Numbered from the stretch's first letter, positions 25,371 to 33,984 are shown. The stretch is 64,000 bases of DNA from Physcocola sp002396385 (GCA_946535435.1 CAMNDM010000014.1:15053-79052); one strand, 5' to 3'. The notes: a model not told the origin generated them from the sequence alone. Numbers and translations: made by a program.

Positions 25371-25391
25371 ATAAAATTGAGTGCTGTGCTC
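25029..25391. repeat. 33-bp tandem repeat array (99-bp higher-order unit)
   Basis: About ten imperfect 33-bp units, each starting GACTTTTC followed by C or T and an A/T-rich tail. Three unit types alternate (CACATC type, TATAAAATG type, TATATAAT type), giving a 99-bp super-repeat whose CACATC-type unit begins at 25029, 25128 and 25227. A fourth period starts at 25327, lengthened to 100 bp by an extra T. Because 33 is a multiple of three and the units lack stops, several frames stay open on both strands. The rest of 25392-25557 shows no gene. Confidence 0.9.
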
Positions 25392-25557
25392 GCAGCGCTA
25401 TGGCTGCTAACCATTTCCCGCTAGCGCTGTTTGTCTCAATCTAAACTGCATGAAAATAGAGCGCTTGTGTTCTTTGCAGGTTTGTCGTTTTTCCCTATTT
25501 TTGTTTGGAAAATAGACGGCTTTATAGTCATTCTCCTATTTTTCAATTCTGTAAAAA

Positions 25558-25974
25558 ATGATGGAACGTTCTGTTAAACAGGTTGTCGTAATGAGGCGCG
25601 ACCTCAATATGCGCAAAGGAAAAATGGTGGCGCAGGGGGCTCATGCTTCGCTGGGTGCTTTCCTGAAGTTGTTCAAAAAGATGGAGGCGGGCGACGGAAC
25701 TGTCAATCTGTCGCTTGATTATGCGCCCGATTCGTTCCTGGCCCAGTGGCTCGATGGCTCTTTTGCCAAAATCTGTCTGTATGTCGACTCGAAGGAAGAT
25801 TTGGTGAACCTGTACCGGCGTGTGCGGGAAAAGGCCCCACAGATTCCTGTCGATTTGGTGCAGGATGCCGGACTTACTGAGTTCCATGGCGTGCCTACGC
25901 TCACTTGCCTGGCTATTGGACCCTATTGGGCCGATGAGATTAATGCCTTTACTGGTGACTTGAAATTATATTAG
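25558..25974 (+). CDS. peptidyl-tRNA hydrolase, Pth2 family
   Basis: 138 residues. Pth2 (archaeal/eukaryotic type) releases peptides from prematurely dropped peptidyl-tRNA. Family features are VKQVVVMRRDLNMRKGKMVAQGAHASLGA at the N-terminus, then KICLYVDSKEDLVNLYRRVREKAP and the C-terminal block DAGLTEFHGVPTLTCLAIGPYWADEI. Conserved Lys and Asp residues of the catalytic face are present. The start could be 25558 or the next ATG at 25561. The first J-domain gene follows after 5 bp. Confidence 0.9.
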   Translation: MMERSVKQVVVMRRDLNMRKGKMVAQGAHASLGAFLKLFKKMEAGDGTVNLSLDYAPDSFLAQWLDGSFAKICLYVDSKEDLVNLYRRVREKAPQIPVDLVQDAGLTEFHGVPTLTCLAIGPYWADEINAFTGDLKLY

Positions 25975-25979
25975 TTTTT

Positions 25980-26936
25980 ATGCGTCCTGATAAATCGTTC
26001 CCTGTATCGGTTAAGCGTTGGTTGAAATCGATGTCTGTAACCTGTTCGTTACTGTTCCTTAACTTCACAAATTGGTTGATTCTTTTTTGCTTCAAAGCGT
26101 TAAAATATGAGGTGGCGGTTTTCGCACCCTTTTTTTTGATATTAAGGGTTTTGAAATATGATTCTTTTGCCGATATAGTTTCTGCTCCGTCTGCCCGCCT
26201 TAGTATCCAGAGTGTTTTTATCGGCCTTCTCGTTGGCTGTTTTATTAAACAATTACTCACTGATTGTTCAAAGAAACCTTTCCTTCCCAAACTCATTCAT
26301 AGGTTAAAGGTCCAACACAGAAAAATGGCCCATACCCATAAAGCCCTCAAATTTGATTTATATATTTTATTCGCGAAAATGTGCAGCTTTAACCCGTCGG
26401 CTGCGCAGAGCCAAAAAAATGTGTTGGGGGAATTTTACACCGAAGAGTCCTTTCTTTGGAACGAGGGGGGGTATGAGTATTCCGCATCTGAAGAAGCAAT
26501 GGCTATTGCCTATTTAAAGAAGGAGAATGTAAAATTAAAATTGAATATCGTTAAGGTTTTGCTAAATCTTGCGATTATTGACGACGGTATTAAGAACGAC
26601 GAATGGAATTTCTTAATCGATTTATTGCACCGTCTGGGGTTCCGCCGCTATGTCGATGAGTTCAAGGAACGTAATGAGGGACTCCGCTCTGAGTCCGATT
26701 ACAATTACCATGAGGCTTCCTCTTCATCGTCTTCTTCTTTGTCAGTGGAACAACTGTCCGTCTACTTTGCCGATTTGGGTCTCCCCGTTACCGCCTCGAA
26801 AGTGCAGGTGCGTGAGGCTTACCACCAGTTGGCAATGCAGCACCATCCCGACTTGCCGAAAAACAGTCTACGGCAGGAAGAATGTGAGGCAATTATGGAG
26901 AAGATAAACGAGGCGTACAGTAGAATAAAAGGATGA
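25980..26936 (+). CDS. membrane protein with TerB-like and J domains (copy 1)
   Basis: 318 residues. The N-terminal part has hydrophobic segments (SLLFLNFTNWLILFCF, SVFIGLLVGCFIKQLL). A helical TerB-like domain (about 120-230, with LLNLAIIDDGIKNDEWNFLIDLL) is followed by a Ser-rich linker. A C-terminal J domain has the HPD motif (QHHPDLPKN). The layout is like DjlA, a membrane-anchored co-chaperone that recruits DnaK. The neighbouring copy at 26980 has the same order, and their J-domain DNA is almost identical. Its first ATG lies 5 bp after pth2. Confidence 0.75.
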   Translation: MRPDKSFPVSVKRWLKSMSVTCSLLFLNFTNWLILFCFKALKYEVAVFAPFFLILRVLKYDSFADIVSAPSARLSIQSVFIGLLVGCFIKQLLTDCSKKPFLPKLIHRLKVQHRKMAHTHKALKFDLYILFAKMCSFNPSAAQSQKNVLGEFYTEESFLWNEGGYEYSASEEAMAIAYLKKENVKLKLNIVKVLLNLAIIDDGIKNDEWNFLIDLLHRLGFRRYVDEFKERNEGLRSESDYNYHEASSSSSSSLSVEQLSVYFADLGLPVTASKVQVREAYHQLAMQHHPDLPKNSLRQEECEAIMEKINEAYSRIKG

Positions 26937-26979
26937 GTTGCTTGTTTTTTCCAGTCTCTGTTCTTCTAATTATTTTGTC

Positions 26980-27861
26980 ATGTCGAAAATCGTCTCGAAT
27001 ATGGTAAAGAACTTTAGCTGGTGGCTGTGCCGGGTTAGTGTGTCTTTTCGGTTGCGTTTACTTAACAGCCTGTGCGCCTTTGTTTCGCCCCTAATCTTTA
27101 TCCTTATTTTGGGCCCTCTTTTCATCGATCCGAATACCTCGGTTTTTCTTTTCTTTTTCGTGGCTTTTATTGTGGCTTATATTTTACTGTTCGAAAAAAT
27201 AGAAAAGAAAGAGCGCGAGGTTGGACTACGCATCGATAGTTTAATGGCTCTGAAGGAAAAACAGACTCGCTTGCAAAAAGTGCGTAAATTGAAACTGTAC
27301 GTCTTGATTGAAAAGGTGCGCAACTTTAATCCGTCGGCTGAGGCGGACCAAAAAAGGGTGTTGGAAGAGTTCTACACGGATAGTTATTTCGCTTATGTCG
27401 ATTTTGATACGACTGTCGAGGAAAAAGAGGTGATCGAGAAGCTGAAAAATGAATTAGAGGACGTTAAGCGCGATTTTCTTCAAATTCTGGTGAAACTTGC
27501 GGTTACTGACGATGGTATTAAGAACAATGAATGGTTCTTCTTGCTCCGACTTTTGTCTCAGTTGGGCTATAGAACCCGCTATGTGGATATGTTCAAAAAA
27601 CGTTACGAGGGACTCCGCACGGAGTCTGACTATAAATACCGGTATACGTCTTCTTCTTCTGTTTCTTCTGTGGAACAACTGTCCGCCTATTTTGCCGAAT
27701 TGGGTCTCCCCGTCACCGCATCGAAAGTGCAGGTGCGTGAGGCTTACCACCAGTTGGCAATGCTGCACCATCCCGACTTGCCGAAAAACAGACTCCGGAA
27801 GGAAGAATGTGAGGAGATGATGAAAAAAATTAACAGGGCTTACAATACGCTGATAGCATAG
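26980..27861 (+). CDS. membrane protein with TerB-like and J domains (copy 2)
   Basis: 293 residues. Two N-terminal membrane segments (LLNSLCAFVSPLIFILILG, VFLFFFVAFIVAYILLF) are followed by a charged coiled stretch. Then come a TerB-like helical domain (KLAVTDDGIKNNEWFFLLRLLSQLG), a Ser-rich linker and a J domain with HPD (LHHPDLPKN). MSKIVSNM at 26980 is chosen as start; the open frame reaches back to 26938 without support. Compared with copy 1, the membrane part is unrelated, the TerB part is similar, and the J-domain DNA (27670-27805 against 26745-26880) is nearly identical. Confidence 0.75.
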   Translation: MSKIVSNMVKNFSWWLCRVSVSFRLRLLNSLCAFVSPLIFILILGPLFIDPNTSVFLFFFVAFIVAYILLFEKIEKKEREVGLRIDSLMALKEKQTRLQKVRKLKLYVLIEKVRNFNPSAEADQKRVLEEFYTDSYFAYVDFDTTVEEKEVIEKLKNELEDVKRDFLQILVKLAVTDDGIKNNEWFFLLRLLSQLGYRTRYVDMFKKRYEGLRTESDYKYRYTSSSSVSSVEQLSAYFAELGLPVTASKVQVREAYHQLAMLHHPDLPKNRLRKEECEEMMKKINRAYNTLIA

Positions 27862-27903
27862 GCGGTTTGGTATATCGACACATATACTCAGAACAGCCTA
27901 GTA

Positions 27904-28677
27904 TCATCTTGTGGAGTCTTTTCTAATTAGGGTTGCAATCTCATATCTCTGTTTTTTGTCATCTTCGAAAACAATCTGAAGGCCCAATAAAGTGCTACTA
28001 TTAAACTTATACAACTCTGTTGGTGTCAATTGTGATCCTGGCTCCATCTGAGCATTGCAATCCATGTAAGTAAGGCTACTCAATCTGTGTCTTATTATTT
28101 TCAACCTTTTATTCTTGCGGTCCGCTACCTGCAGGTCCACCGCTGCAATTGTGTCGGGCAGGCTTAGTATCTTACTTGAGTCTATCTCTGTCTCCACTCC
28201 TTGTATGATCATGACGATACGTACATATGGCCTAATGTGTACGTTTACGGTGGTTTGTAACGTGTCAGCTTCCTTTACTGTTAAAAACAAATCTTCTGTT
28301 TCTGGCTTTGCTTGAATGTACAGCCGTTGTAAATTTTTCATGTTGACTCCCCAAGTCTTATTGTATTCGTATTTTACAATTTTGCAGTTGTTGCCAATCA
28401 CCTGGCGGTTTTTGTAGTTTGAACCCCACATGTTGAGTTCTCCGTTTGTTAATTTACTCTTATGTATATTTTGAAAGGCAGGCGGAAGGCCATACTTGAA
28501 ATCTACGGTAATGGTGTCGCCCTTGTACCAGATCCCTGTCATGTCAATTTGTTTGGGATAGTATTGCCGCTCTTTTTGGGTTGTCGTGCTCTGTGTGGTG
28601 TTAAAAACTTGCGCGTTAGCTGTTGTGCTGACTAAGAATGTCAGGACGGCCCCTATAAATACGTATGTGTGTCTCAT
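27904..28677 (-). CDS. hypothetical secreted protein
   Basis: 257 residues. Signal peptide about 1-22 (VFIGAVLTFLVSTTANA, cleavage before QVF). The remainder is beta-rich with no known motif; two cysteines (NNCKIV, MDCNAQ). It follows thiD by 16 bp on the same strand and may be co-transcribed, but nothing ties it to thiamine synthesis. No family recognised. Confidence 0.6.
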   Translation of the reverse strand: MRHTYVFIGAVLTFLVSTTANAQVFNTTQSTTTQKERQYYPKQIDMTGIWYKGDTITVDFKYGLPPAFQNIHKSKLTNGELNMWGSNYKNRQVIGNNCKIVKYEYNKTWGVNMKNLQRLYIQAKPETEDLFLTVKEADTLQTTVNVHIRPYVRIVMIIQGVETEIDSSKILSLPDTIAAVDLQVADRKNKRLKIIRHRLSSLTYMDCNAQMEPGSQLTPTELYKFNSSTLLGLQIVFEDDKKQRYEIATLIRKDSTR

Positions 28678-28693
28678 CGTTGTTGTTCTTTAG

Positions 28694-29503
28694 TTATTCT
28701 TTTGTCCGCAGCTCTGAGTGCATAACCGGACCGTGTCCTTTGCCTTGCTCAATGTCTTTCCCTTGCTCTATTGCCTTGTGCAGGTATTTGTGTGCTTGTG
28801 TGACCGCACTACGCAGGTCCTCGCCGTGTGCCAGAAAGGTGGCGATGGCGGCCGAAAGGGTACAGCCGGTGCCGTGTGTGTTCTTTGTGGCTATCTTTTT
28901 GCTGGGAAGCACCAGTGGAGAATCTTCTCCTTTAGTATACAGCAGGTCGACGCTGTCCTCCCCTTCCAGGTGTCCGCCTTTCATCAACACCGAACGGCAG
29001 CCGGTCTGCATTATAGCAGAGGCGGCTCTGGCCATGTCTTCGGGTGTTTTTATGCTTGTGCCGCTAAGTACTTCTGCCTCTGGTATGTTGGGGGTTACCA
29101 TTGTCGCAATAGGGAACAGTTGGCTTCTCACTGCCTCTATGGCGTCTTCCTCTATCAGTCGGCTACCGCTGGTCGATACCATAACGGGGTCGAGCACATA
29201 GTTGGGTGGTGTGTGCTTCCTTAAACGCGATGCTACTACCTCCACCAGTTCTTTGCTGAACAGCATGCCGCTTTTTACGGCATCAATGGTCATGTCTTCC
29301 ATGACGGCGTCTATCTGGTCGCCCAGCACTTCGGGGGCGCAGCCTTGCACACTGCGCACGCCTTGGGTGTTCTGTGCCGTTATTGCGGTAATGGCGCTGC
29401 AGGCGTAACCGCCCAGTGCCGATATGGTTTTTATGTCGGCCTGTATGCCGGCGCCTCCGCAACTGTCTGAACCTGCTATTGTAAGAATGGTTGAATATCT
29501 CAT
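28694..29503 (-). CDS. thiD: bifunctional hydroxymethylpyrimidine kinase/phosphomethylpyrimidine kinase
   Basis: Phosphorylates HMP and HMP-P, giving HMP-PP for thiamine synthesis. 269 residues of the ribokinase fold. The HMP-binding N-terminus TIAGSDSCGGAGIQADIKT, VLDPVMVSTSG, and the C-terminal anion hole with catalytic Asp region (KNTHGTGCTLSAAIA) are typical; in this family the Asp position is commonly Cys (GTGCT). The C-terminal tail has an internal repeat EQGKDIEQGKG. No other thi genes are nearby. The divergent membrane-protein gene starts 85 bp away. Confidence 0.92.
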   Translation of the reverse strand: MRYSTILTIAGSDSCGGAGIQADIKTISALGGYACSAITAITAQNTQGVRSVQGCAPEVLGDQIDAVMEDMTIDAVKSGMLFSKELVEVVASRLRKHTPPNYVLDPVMVSTSGSRLIEEDAIEAVRSQLFPIATMVTPNIPEAEVLSGTSIKTPEDMARAASAIMQTGCRSVLMKGGHLEGEDSVDLLYTKGEDSPLVLPSKKIATKNTHGTGCTLSAAIATFLAHGEDLRSAVTQAHKYLHKAIEQGKDIEQGKGHGPVMHSELRTKE

Positions 29504-29556
29504 GTCTGTTGATGCTTCTTTCCCCTAAAGATACCAACTTTAATTTATTCTTGTAT

Positions 29557-29564
29557 TAACTTTG
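29557..29564 (+). promoter_or_regulatory. putative -7 element for the membrane protein at 29588
   Basis: TAACTTTG matches TAnnTTTG, 23 bp before the ATG. No clear -33 TTTG. Confidence 0.4.
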
Positions 29565-29587
29565 GGTGTATTTATTATCCATCTATT

Positions 29588-30532
29588 ATGTTCATCGCAA
29601 ACTGCCGTATACCCTCGTCCCCTCCGAAGTTCGCCTTTCTGCTGACGGCTGTCATGGTTTTCGTGGCCTACCTTTTGGACGATGGTGTTTTCCTGCTTCC
29701 CGCTTTTGCCCCCCTTGCCTACGGTGCTTTTGCGGGCACTGGGTGTTGGGCGTGTGGCCGGAATGTGTTCGTTGCGGTGCTGGGCCTGTCGGCTCTGGCA
29801 GGCGTTGTGGCGGTAAGGGTTGGTGGAGGGGAACATCTGTGGGGATGTATGCTGGCGGTCTGTCTGGTGGTGTCTGGCCTTCTGGGACTGTCGCGGTCAC
29901 GTCTCTTCCCGGCGTATGCTGTTGCCCTGCTGCCCGTCTATTTGGGCGAGGGGCGCTTTACCTATGTGCTGGTTGTACTTGCTATGGCTTTGCTGTTGGT
30001 GTGCCTTTGTCACTTTCCCAGAAACGGACGCCCATGGTCGGTGGCAGACTGCCGTGGGCGGGTGTTGCCACTCGTAATGCCGGTGGTTGTCATGTGCCCG
30101 CTTTTCTTCTTGTCGGCCTTGTTCGCTAATGCCTACTTTCTGGTGCCTGCGCTCTGGTATGTGTGTGCCGAGTTCTTTGGTGGCAGAGTGGGCGGACCCG
30201 TGCTTCCCCGACTCACACAGCTGCTTTTTGCGGTTGTGTTGGGAGCGTCGGCCGACAAGGCGGTCATGTCTCTGCTCCAATTCTTCAGTCTGGCCGACAC
30301 TGGGGTAGTGCCGGCCCTTGTATATGCCGTTTCCGTGCTTCTTGCGTTGTTGCTCTTTTACCGTTTGGCTGGCCGCCGGCTGTTCCTTCCAGCATTGGCG
30401 TTTGTGGCGTTCCCTTTCTTGCGCGATGGTGAGTCGGCTTATGTTTTGGCCGCCGATTGCTCCCTCCTCTATATGCTGTTGGCGGCTTGTGTCGCACATC
30501 GTTTTTTACGGGGGGCGCCTAAGAATAGATAG
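29588..30532 (+). CDS. polytopic membrane protein, unknown function
   Basis: 314 residues with about eight to ten hydrophobic segments (FAFLLTAVMVFVAYLL, LMPVVVMCPLFFLSALFANAYFLVPALWYV region, LVYAVSVLLALLLFY and others). Gly/Val/Leu-rich and noticeably more GC-rich than its neighbours. No transporter signature recognised. It resembles small Bacteroidetes membrane proteins without a named role. It is divergent from thiD and followed by an independent promoter at 30560. Confidence 0.6.
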   Translation: MFIANCRIPSSPPKFAFLLTAVMVFVAYLLDDGVFLLPAFAPLAYGAFAGTGCWACGRNVFVAVLGLSALAGVVAVRVGGGEHLWGCMLAVCLVVSGLLGLSRSRLFPAYAVALLPVYLGEGRFTYVLVVLAMALLLVCLCHFPRNGRPWSVADCRGRVLPLVMPVVVMCPLFFLSALFANAYFLVPALWYVCAEFFGGRVGGPVLPRLTQLLFAVVLGASADKAVMSLLQFFSLADTGVVPALVYAVSVLLALLLFYRLAGRRLFLPALAFVAFPFLRDGESAYVLAADCSLLYMLLAACVAHRFLRGAPKNR

Positions 30533-30559
30533 ATGCATAAATTTCAAACGACACTAATT

Positions 30560-30591
30560 TTTGGCACTTTCCGCGATTTTTAGTAACTTTG
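30560..30591 (+). promoter_or_regulatory. promoter of the GT5-like/DUF4270/ruvX/def operon
   Basis: TTTG (30560-30563), 20 bp, TAACTTTG (30584-30591). This is a full consensus match, 22 bp before the ATG at 30614. Confidence 0.7.
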
Positions 30592-30613
30592 CGCGTCAAA
30601 TATTTTTCTTTTG

Positions 30614-31426
30614 ATGGAAGACGTTAAAATCTTATACATTGCGCAGGAAATTATGCCGTATGTTCCTGAAAGCGAAATCTCGGCAATTTGTCGTAAACTG
30701 CCACAGGCTGTCCAAGAGAGACAGAAGGATGTGCGCCTCTTTATGCCTAAATTCGGCAGCATAAATGAACGTAGAAACCAGTTGCATGAGGTTATCAGGC
30801 TGTCGGGGCAGAATATCGTCATCGACGATACAGACCACCCGCTCATTATTAAAGTCGCCTCTGTGCCTGCTGCGCGTATGCAGGTTTACTTTATCGACAA
30901 TGAAGACTTCTTTGTTCGCAAGGGTATTGCTGCTGACGCCGATGGCAACGAGTTCGAAGATAATGACGAACGCGCTATCTTCTTTGCACGTGGCGTGCTC
31001 GAAACGGTTCGTAAACTGAGGTGGACGCCTGACATCATACATTGCCACGGCTGGTTTTCTTCCTTTATACCTTTCTACGTGAAAAAGGCTTGCAAAGAGG
31101 ACCCTTTCTTTAAAGATGCGAAAATTGTCACATCTTTGTATAATGATTCTTTCAAATCTACGTTTTCTAATAGGTTCGCACAGAAAGTTATGTTCGATGA
31201 ACTTGCGGATGGTGATACCGATTTCCTTAACGGTAAGGAAATGGCTTACACCGACCTCGTCAAGTTCGCTCTCGACTTCTCTGATGGTGCTATTGTTAGC
31301 GGTAGCGGGGTCGACCAGTCTCTTGTCGATTACGCTAAGGCTAACGTGAAGAACTTTACAACCATACAGGATAGTGAAAACTATGTTGATGAGTACGACA
31401 AGTTCTACAATGATTTGTTGAAATAA
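30614..31426 (+). CDS. truncated glycogen/starch synthase-like protein (GT5 N-terminal half)
   Basis: 270 residues, against about 475 for a complete GlgA-type glycogen synthase. Only the N-terminal Rossmann-like half is present: KILYIAQEIMPYVPESEIS, RLFMPKFGSINERRNQLHEVIRLSG, PDIIHCHGWFSSFIPFYVKK, then SDGAIVSGSGVDQSL. The C-terminal half that binds ADP-glucose, with its catalytic Glu/Arg/Lys residues, is absent, and no frameshifted remainder follows. This short form next to DUF4270 is, as I recall, a standing feature of Bacteroidetes genomes, so it is a real gene rather than a fresh truncation. Enzymatic activity is doubtful. Confidence 0.8.
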   Translation: MEDVKILYIAQEIMPYVPESEISAICRKLPQAVQERQKDVRLFMPKFGSINERRNQLHEVIRLSGQNIVIDDTDHPLIIKVASVPAARMQVYFIDNEDFFVRKGIAADADGNEFEDNDERAIFFARGVLETVRKLRWTPDIIHCHGWFSSFIPFYVKKACKEDPFFKDAKIVTSLYNDSFKSTFSNRFAQKVMFDELADGDTDFLNGKEMAYTDLVKFALDFSDGAIVSGSGVDQSLVDYAKANVKNFTTIQDSENYVDEYDKFYNDLLK

Positions 31427-31443
31427 CTTACGTTTTCTGGCAC

Positions 31444-32967
31444 ATGAAATTCAAATCCATTCTCCCCTTTGCTTTCCTTGTTCTTGGCGTCAATGCTTGT
31501 ACTGACGAAGATGAGGGCGTCGGGGCTTCTGTTCAACCCGTTGGCGACTTGCTTTCTGCTTTCTCTAACCGGATTGACGTTTCCTCTAGTTCTGTTTTTG
31601 TGGATTCTGTGCTTTATAAAGCCGACTTCCTTTACCTCGGCCAATATACCGATACTTATCTGGGTACTACACAGTGCGAGTTCCTCTCGCAATTCGACGC
31701 CCGTATCGGGGGAATTTCTGTCCCCGATACCAGTTTGTTCTCTTACACCAATAAGTTGGGTATAAGTAAGGACTGGCTCACCAAAATTGACCCCGATTAC
31801 GGTAATATTAAAGCTGTTACCAATCCGAATAAAGTGCAGGTCGACTCTGCTTTCTTTTTGATACGGTTCGACGATGAGGTGCTTGGCGACACGAATGCGC
31901 TGCAAGCGATAAATGTGTATGCCCTTACGGCTAACCTGCCCACTTTCGCCAAACATTATACCAATGTCAACCCCGATGACTATTGCGACAAGGGGCGCTT
32001 GTTAGGTTCTTTGGCATACCAGACCGCTAACCGGAAAATGAAAAAGTATGCCTCTAACGGCGATAATGAGATTCCGCGCATTCTTGAGGTCCCTATCAGT
32101 CTAGACTTTGCTAAGGAGGTCGTTAACGCCTATACGAAGAAAAGCGCTATTAAGAACCAGCGCCAGTTCAACGATAAGTTCCCAGGCATTTATGTGGCTC
32201 ACTCGTTCAACGAGGGTGCTATCGTTAAGATTAACACTTGTTTCCTCCGGATTTATTACCATTTCCAGGGGAAAATACATACTACTTATAAGGGCAAGGA
32301 TACGATTGTTGACTCTAAATCTTTAGGACGTGCCAACCCTTTGGTCAAGAGTCTATCTATTGCTTGCGACAAATCGGTTGAAAGGGTGAACGTTTTCAAA
32401 CATCCCAACAATTCTTCATTGAAGACTTTGGCTCAATCTTCCGAATTCACTTATGCTACATCTCCTGCTAGCCTCTACACGCAGGTGGTGGTCGATTTCA
32501 ATTCCATCCGCGATTCCATCGTGAGAAAAGTTGGTCCCGACTCTTCTAAGTTGTCGGTCAATAGTGCCCTTTTAAAGTTGAAGGCGGCTAGCATCAATTG
32601 GGATACCAAACTCAAGAAAACGCCTAACCAGTATATGATGCTGATTAACAGCGACTCTATTGCCGATTTCTTCTATTGGAATAAGACGCCAGATGGACTC
32701 TATTCTTTCAATGCTGGTCTCGATACAAGCGATTTCTCTTTCTCGTTCGATCTCTCGCGTGCTGTTCAAAAACGCTTGAAAGGGGCGAAGAATTCTGAAA
32801 AACTGCTCGAAAACCTGGTGGTCATTCCTGTCTATATCACCTCTTCTGGTGAACGGCGTTACTACCACCAGCAGTTGTGGCCTACCGCTTCTCGTTTTTA
32901 CAAGAGCTCGGCTGACGAGGTTAAACTCCGACCTTGTATCGACTTGGTTTACACCCGACGCGAATGA
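31444..32967 (+). CDS. DUF4270 domain lipoprotein
   Basis: 507 residues. N-terminal signal with lipobox-like LGVNAC (Cys19) followed by TDEDEG. The body has the DUF4270 pattern: an early SSSSVFVDSVLYKADFLYLGQYTDTYLG (strain-conserved YLG turn), mid-region ARIGG, and KVQVDSAFFLIRFDDEVLGD, ending RPCIDLVYTRRE. A Bacteroidetes-specific, probably surface or periplasmic protein of unknown role. It follows the GT5-like gene by 17 bp and ruvX by context, matching the gene order seen in relatives. Confidence 0.82.
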   Translation: MKFKSILPFAFLVLGVNACTDEDEGVGASVQPVGDLLSAFSNRIDVSSSSVFVDSVLYKADFLYLGQYTDTYLGTTQCEFLSQFDARIGGISVPDTSLFSYTNKLGISKDWLTKIDPDYGNIKAVTNPNKVQVDSAFFLIRFDDEVLGDTNALQAINVYALTANLPTFAKHYTNVNPDDYCDKGRLLGSLAYQTANRKMKKYASNGDNEIPRILEVPISLDFAKEVVNAYTKKSAIKNQRQFNDKFPGIYVAHSFNEGAIVKINTCFLRIYYHFQGKIHTTYKGKDTIVDSKSLGRANPLVKSLSIACDKSVERVNVFKHPNNSSLKTLAQSSEFTYATSPASLYTQVVVDFNSIRDSIVRKVGPDSSKLSVNSALLKLKAASINWDTKLKKTPNQYMMLINSDSIADFFYWNKTPDGLYSFNAGLDTSDFSFSFDLSRAVQKRLKGAKNSEKLLENLVVIPVYITSSGERRYYHQQLWPTASRFYKSSADEVKLRPCIDLVYTRRE

Positions 32968-32970
32968 TTT

Positions 32971-33405
32971 ATGGGTAGGATTCTCGCTTTCGATTATGGC
33001 AAAAAACGCATTGGCATTGCGGTGACCGACCCCTTGAAAATGATTGCCAACGGACTTGATACTGTCGCTCCTAACGAGGTCTTTAAATTTGTTGGCGATT
33101 ATGTGGCGAAAGAGCCTGTTGAACTCTTTGTGGTCGGACTGCCTAAAACGGTGAAAAACGAACCGTCGGAGTCTATGAAGTATATCGAGCCTTTTGTTAA
33201 GGCTCTTAAAAATAAGTTCCCAAGTATCCCCGTTGAAATGCACGACGAAAGGTTTACTTCGGTGCTCGCGCATCAGGCCATGATTGTGGGTGGGGTTAAG
33301 AAGAAGGAACGGCGCGAAAATAAGGAATTGGTCGATAAGGTTAGTGCCACTATCATTCTTCAGTCGTTCCTCGAGGGCTTACGTTTCAAGAACGGATTAA
33401 TTTAA
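32971..33405 (+). CDS. ruvX: Holliday junction resolvase-like protein RuvX (YqgF)
   Basis: 144 residues with an RNase H-like fold. The YqgF family acts in 16S rRNA 5'-end maturation and/or Holliday junction processing. Acidic residues are kept: ILAFDYGKKRIGIAVTD (Asp in DYG), VVGLPKT, DERFTS, and the late VDKVSATIILQSFLE aspartate. Starts 3 bp after the DUF4270 stop and runs into def 7 bp later, so it is part of one operon. Confidence 0.92.
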   Translation: MGRILAFDYGKKRIGIAVTDPLKMIANGLDTVAPNEVFKFVGDYVAKEPVELFVVGLPKTVKNEPSESMKYIEPFVKALKNKFPSIPVEMHDERFTSVLAHQAMIVGGVKKKERRENKELVDKVSATIILQSFLEGLRFKNGLI

Positions 33406-33412
33406 AGTATAT

Positions 33413-33967
33413 ATGATATATCCTATTTATGTATATGGCATGCCGGTGCTTCGCAAAGTGGCTAAGCCTGTACCTGCCGATTATCCTGAATTGCCGCAGC
33501 TGGCCGATGATATGTTTAAGACGATGTATCATGCCGATGGTGTTGGCTTGGCTGCTCCGCAGATAGGTCTTTCTATACGTATGTTTGTTATTGACCTTGG
33601 TGTTATGGCCGATGACAAACATCCAGAGTTCAAAGACACTAAAAGGGTCTTTATAAATCCTGAAATTCTTGAGTTTGGTCCTGAAACTAAAACGCAAGAC
33701 GAAGGCTGCCTTAGCCTGCCTGGCATCAACGAATCGGTTAAACGCTCTACTATGGTGAGGGTTAAGTACTTCGATGAAAACTGGAACGAACACGAGGAGG
33801 TGTTTAACGATTTCTTCGCTAAGGCTGTTCAGCACGAGTACGAACACCTCGACGGAAAACTGTTTATTGACAACATTTCGCCGGTACGACGTACTATGAA
33901 CCGGGGCCGTCTGCACAATATGCAGAAGGGCAAGGTTAACTGCCGATATAATGTTAAGACCGTTTAA
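33413..33967 (+). CDS. def: peptide deformylase
   Basis: Removes the formyl group from N-terminal methionine of nascent proteins; Fe2+/Zn2+ enzyme. 184 residues with all three motifs: GVGLAAPQIG, EGCLSLPG with ligand Cys99, and QHEYEHLDG with His141, Glu142 and His145. Usual Bacteroidetes length, with an insertion after DLGVMADDK. Preceded by ruvX and followed by a small hydrophilic protein gene. Confidence 0.96.
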   Translation: MIYPIYVYGMPVLRKVAKPVPADYPELPQLADDMFKTMYHADGVGLAAPQIGLSIRMFVIDLGVMADDKHPEFKDTKRVFINPEILEFGPETKTQDEGCLSLPGINESVKRSTMVRVKYFDENWNEHEEVFNDFFAKAVQHEYEHLDGKLFIDNISPVRRTMNRGRLHNMQKGKVNCRYNVKTV

Positions 33968-33984
33968 TTTTTCTTTTTTGTTTT

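Noticed and set aside
25029..25391. CRISPR array
   Set aside because: Units are contiguous 33-bp tandem repeats without unique spacers, and no cas genes are nearby.
25082..25444. Plus-strand frame through the repeat array, Phe/Leu/Tyr-rich
   Set aside because: Any frame stays open because the 33-bp units lack stops. The hydrophobic low-complexity translation fits neither a membrane protein nor a known family as well as the charged EKS repeats do on the minus strand.
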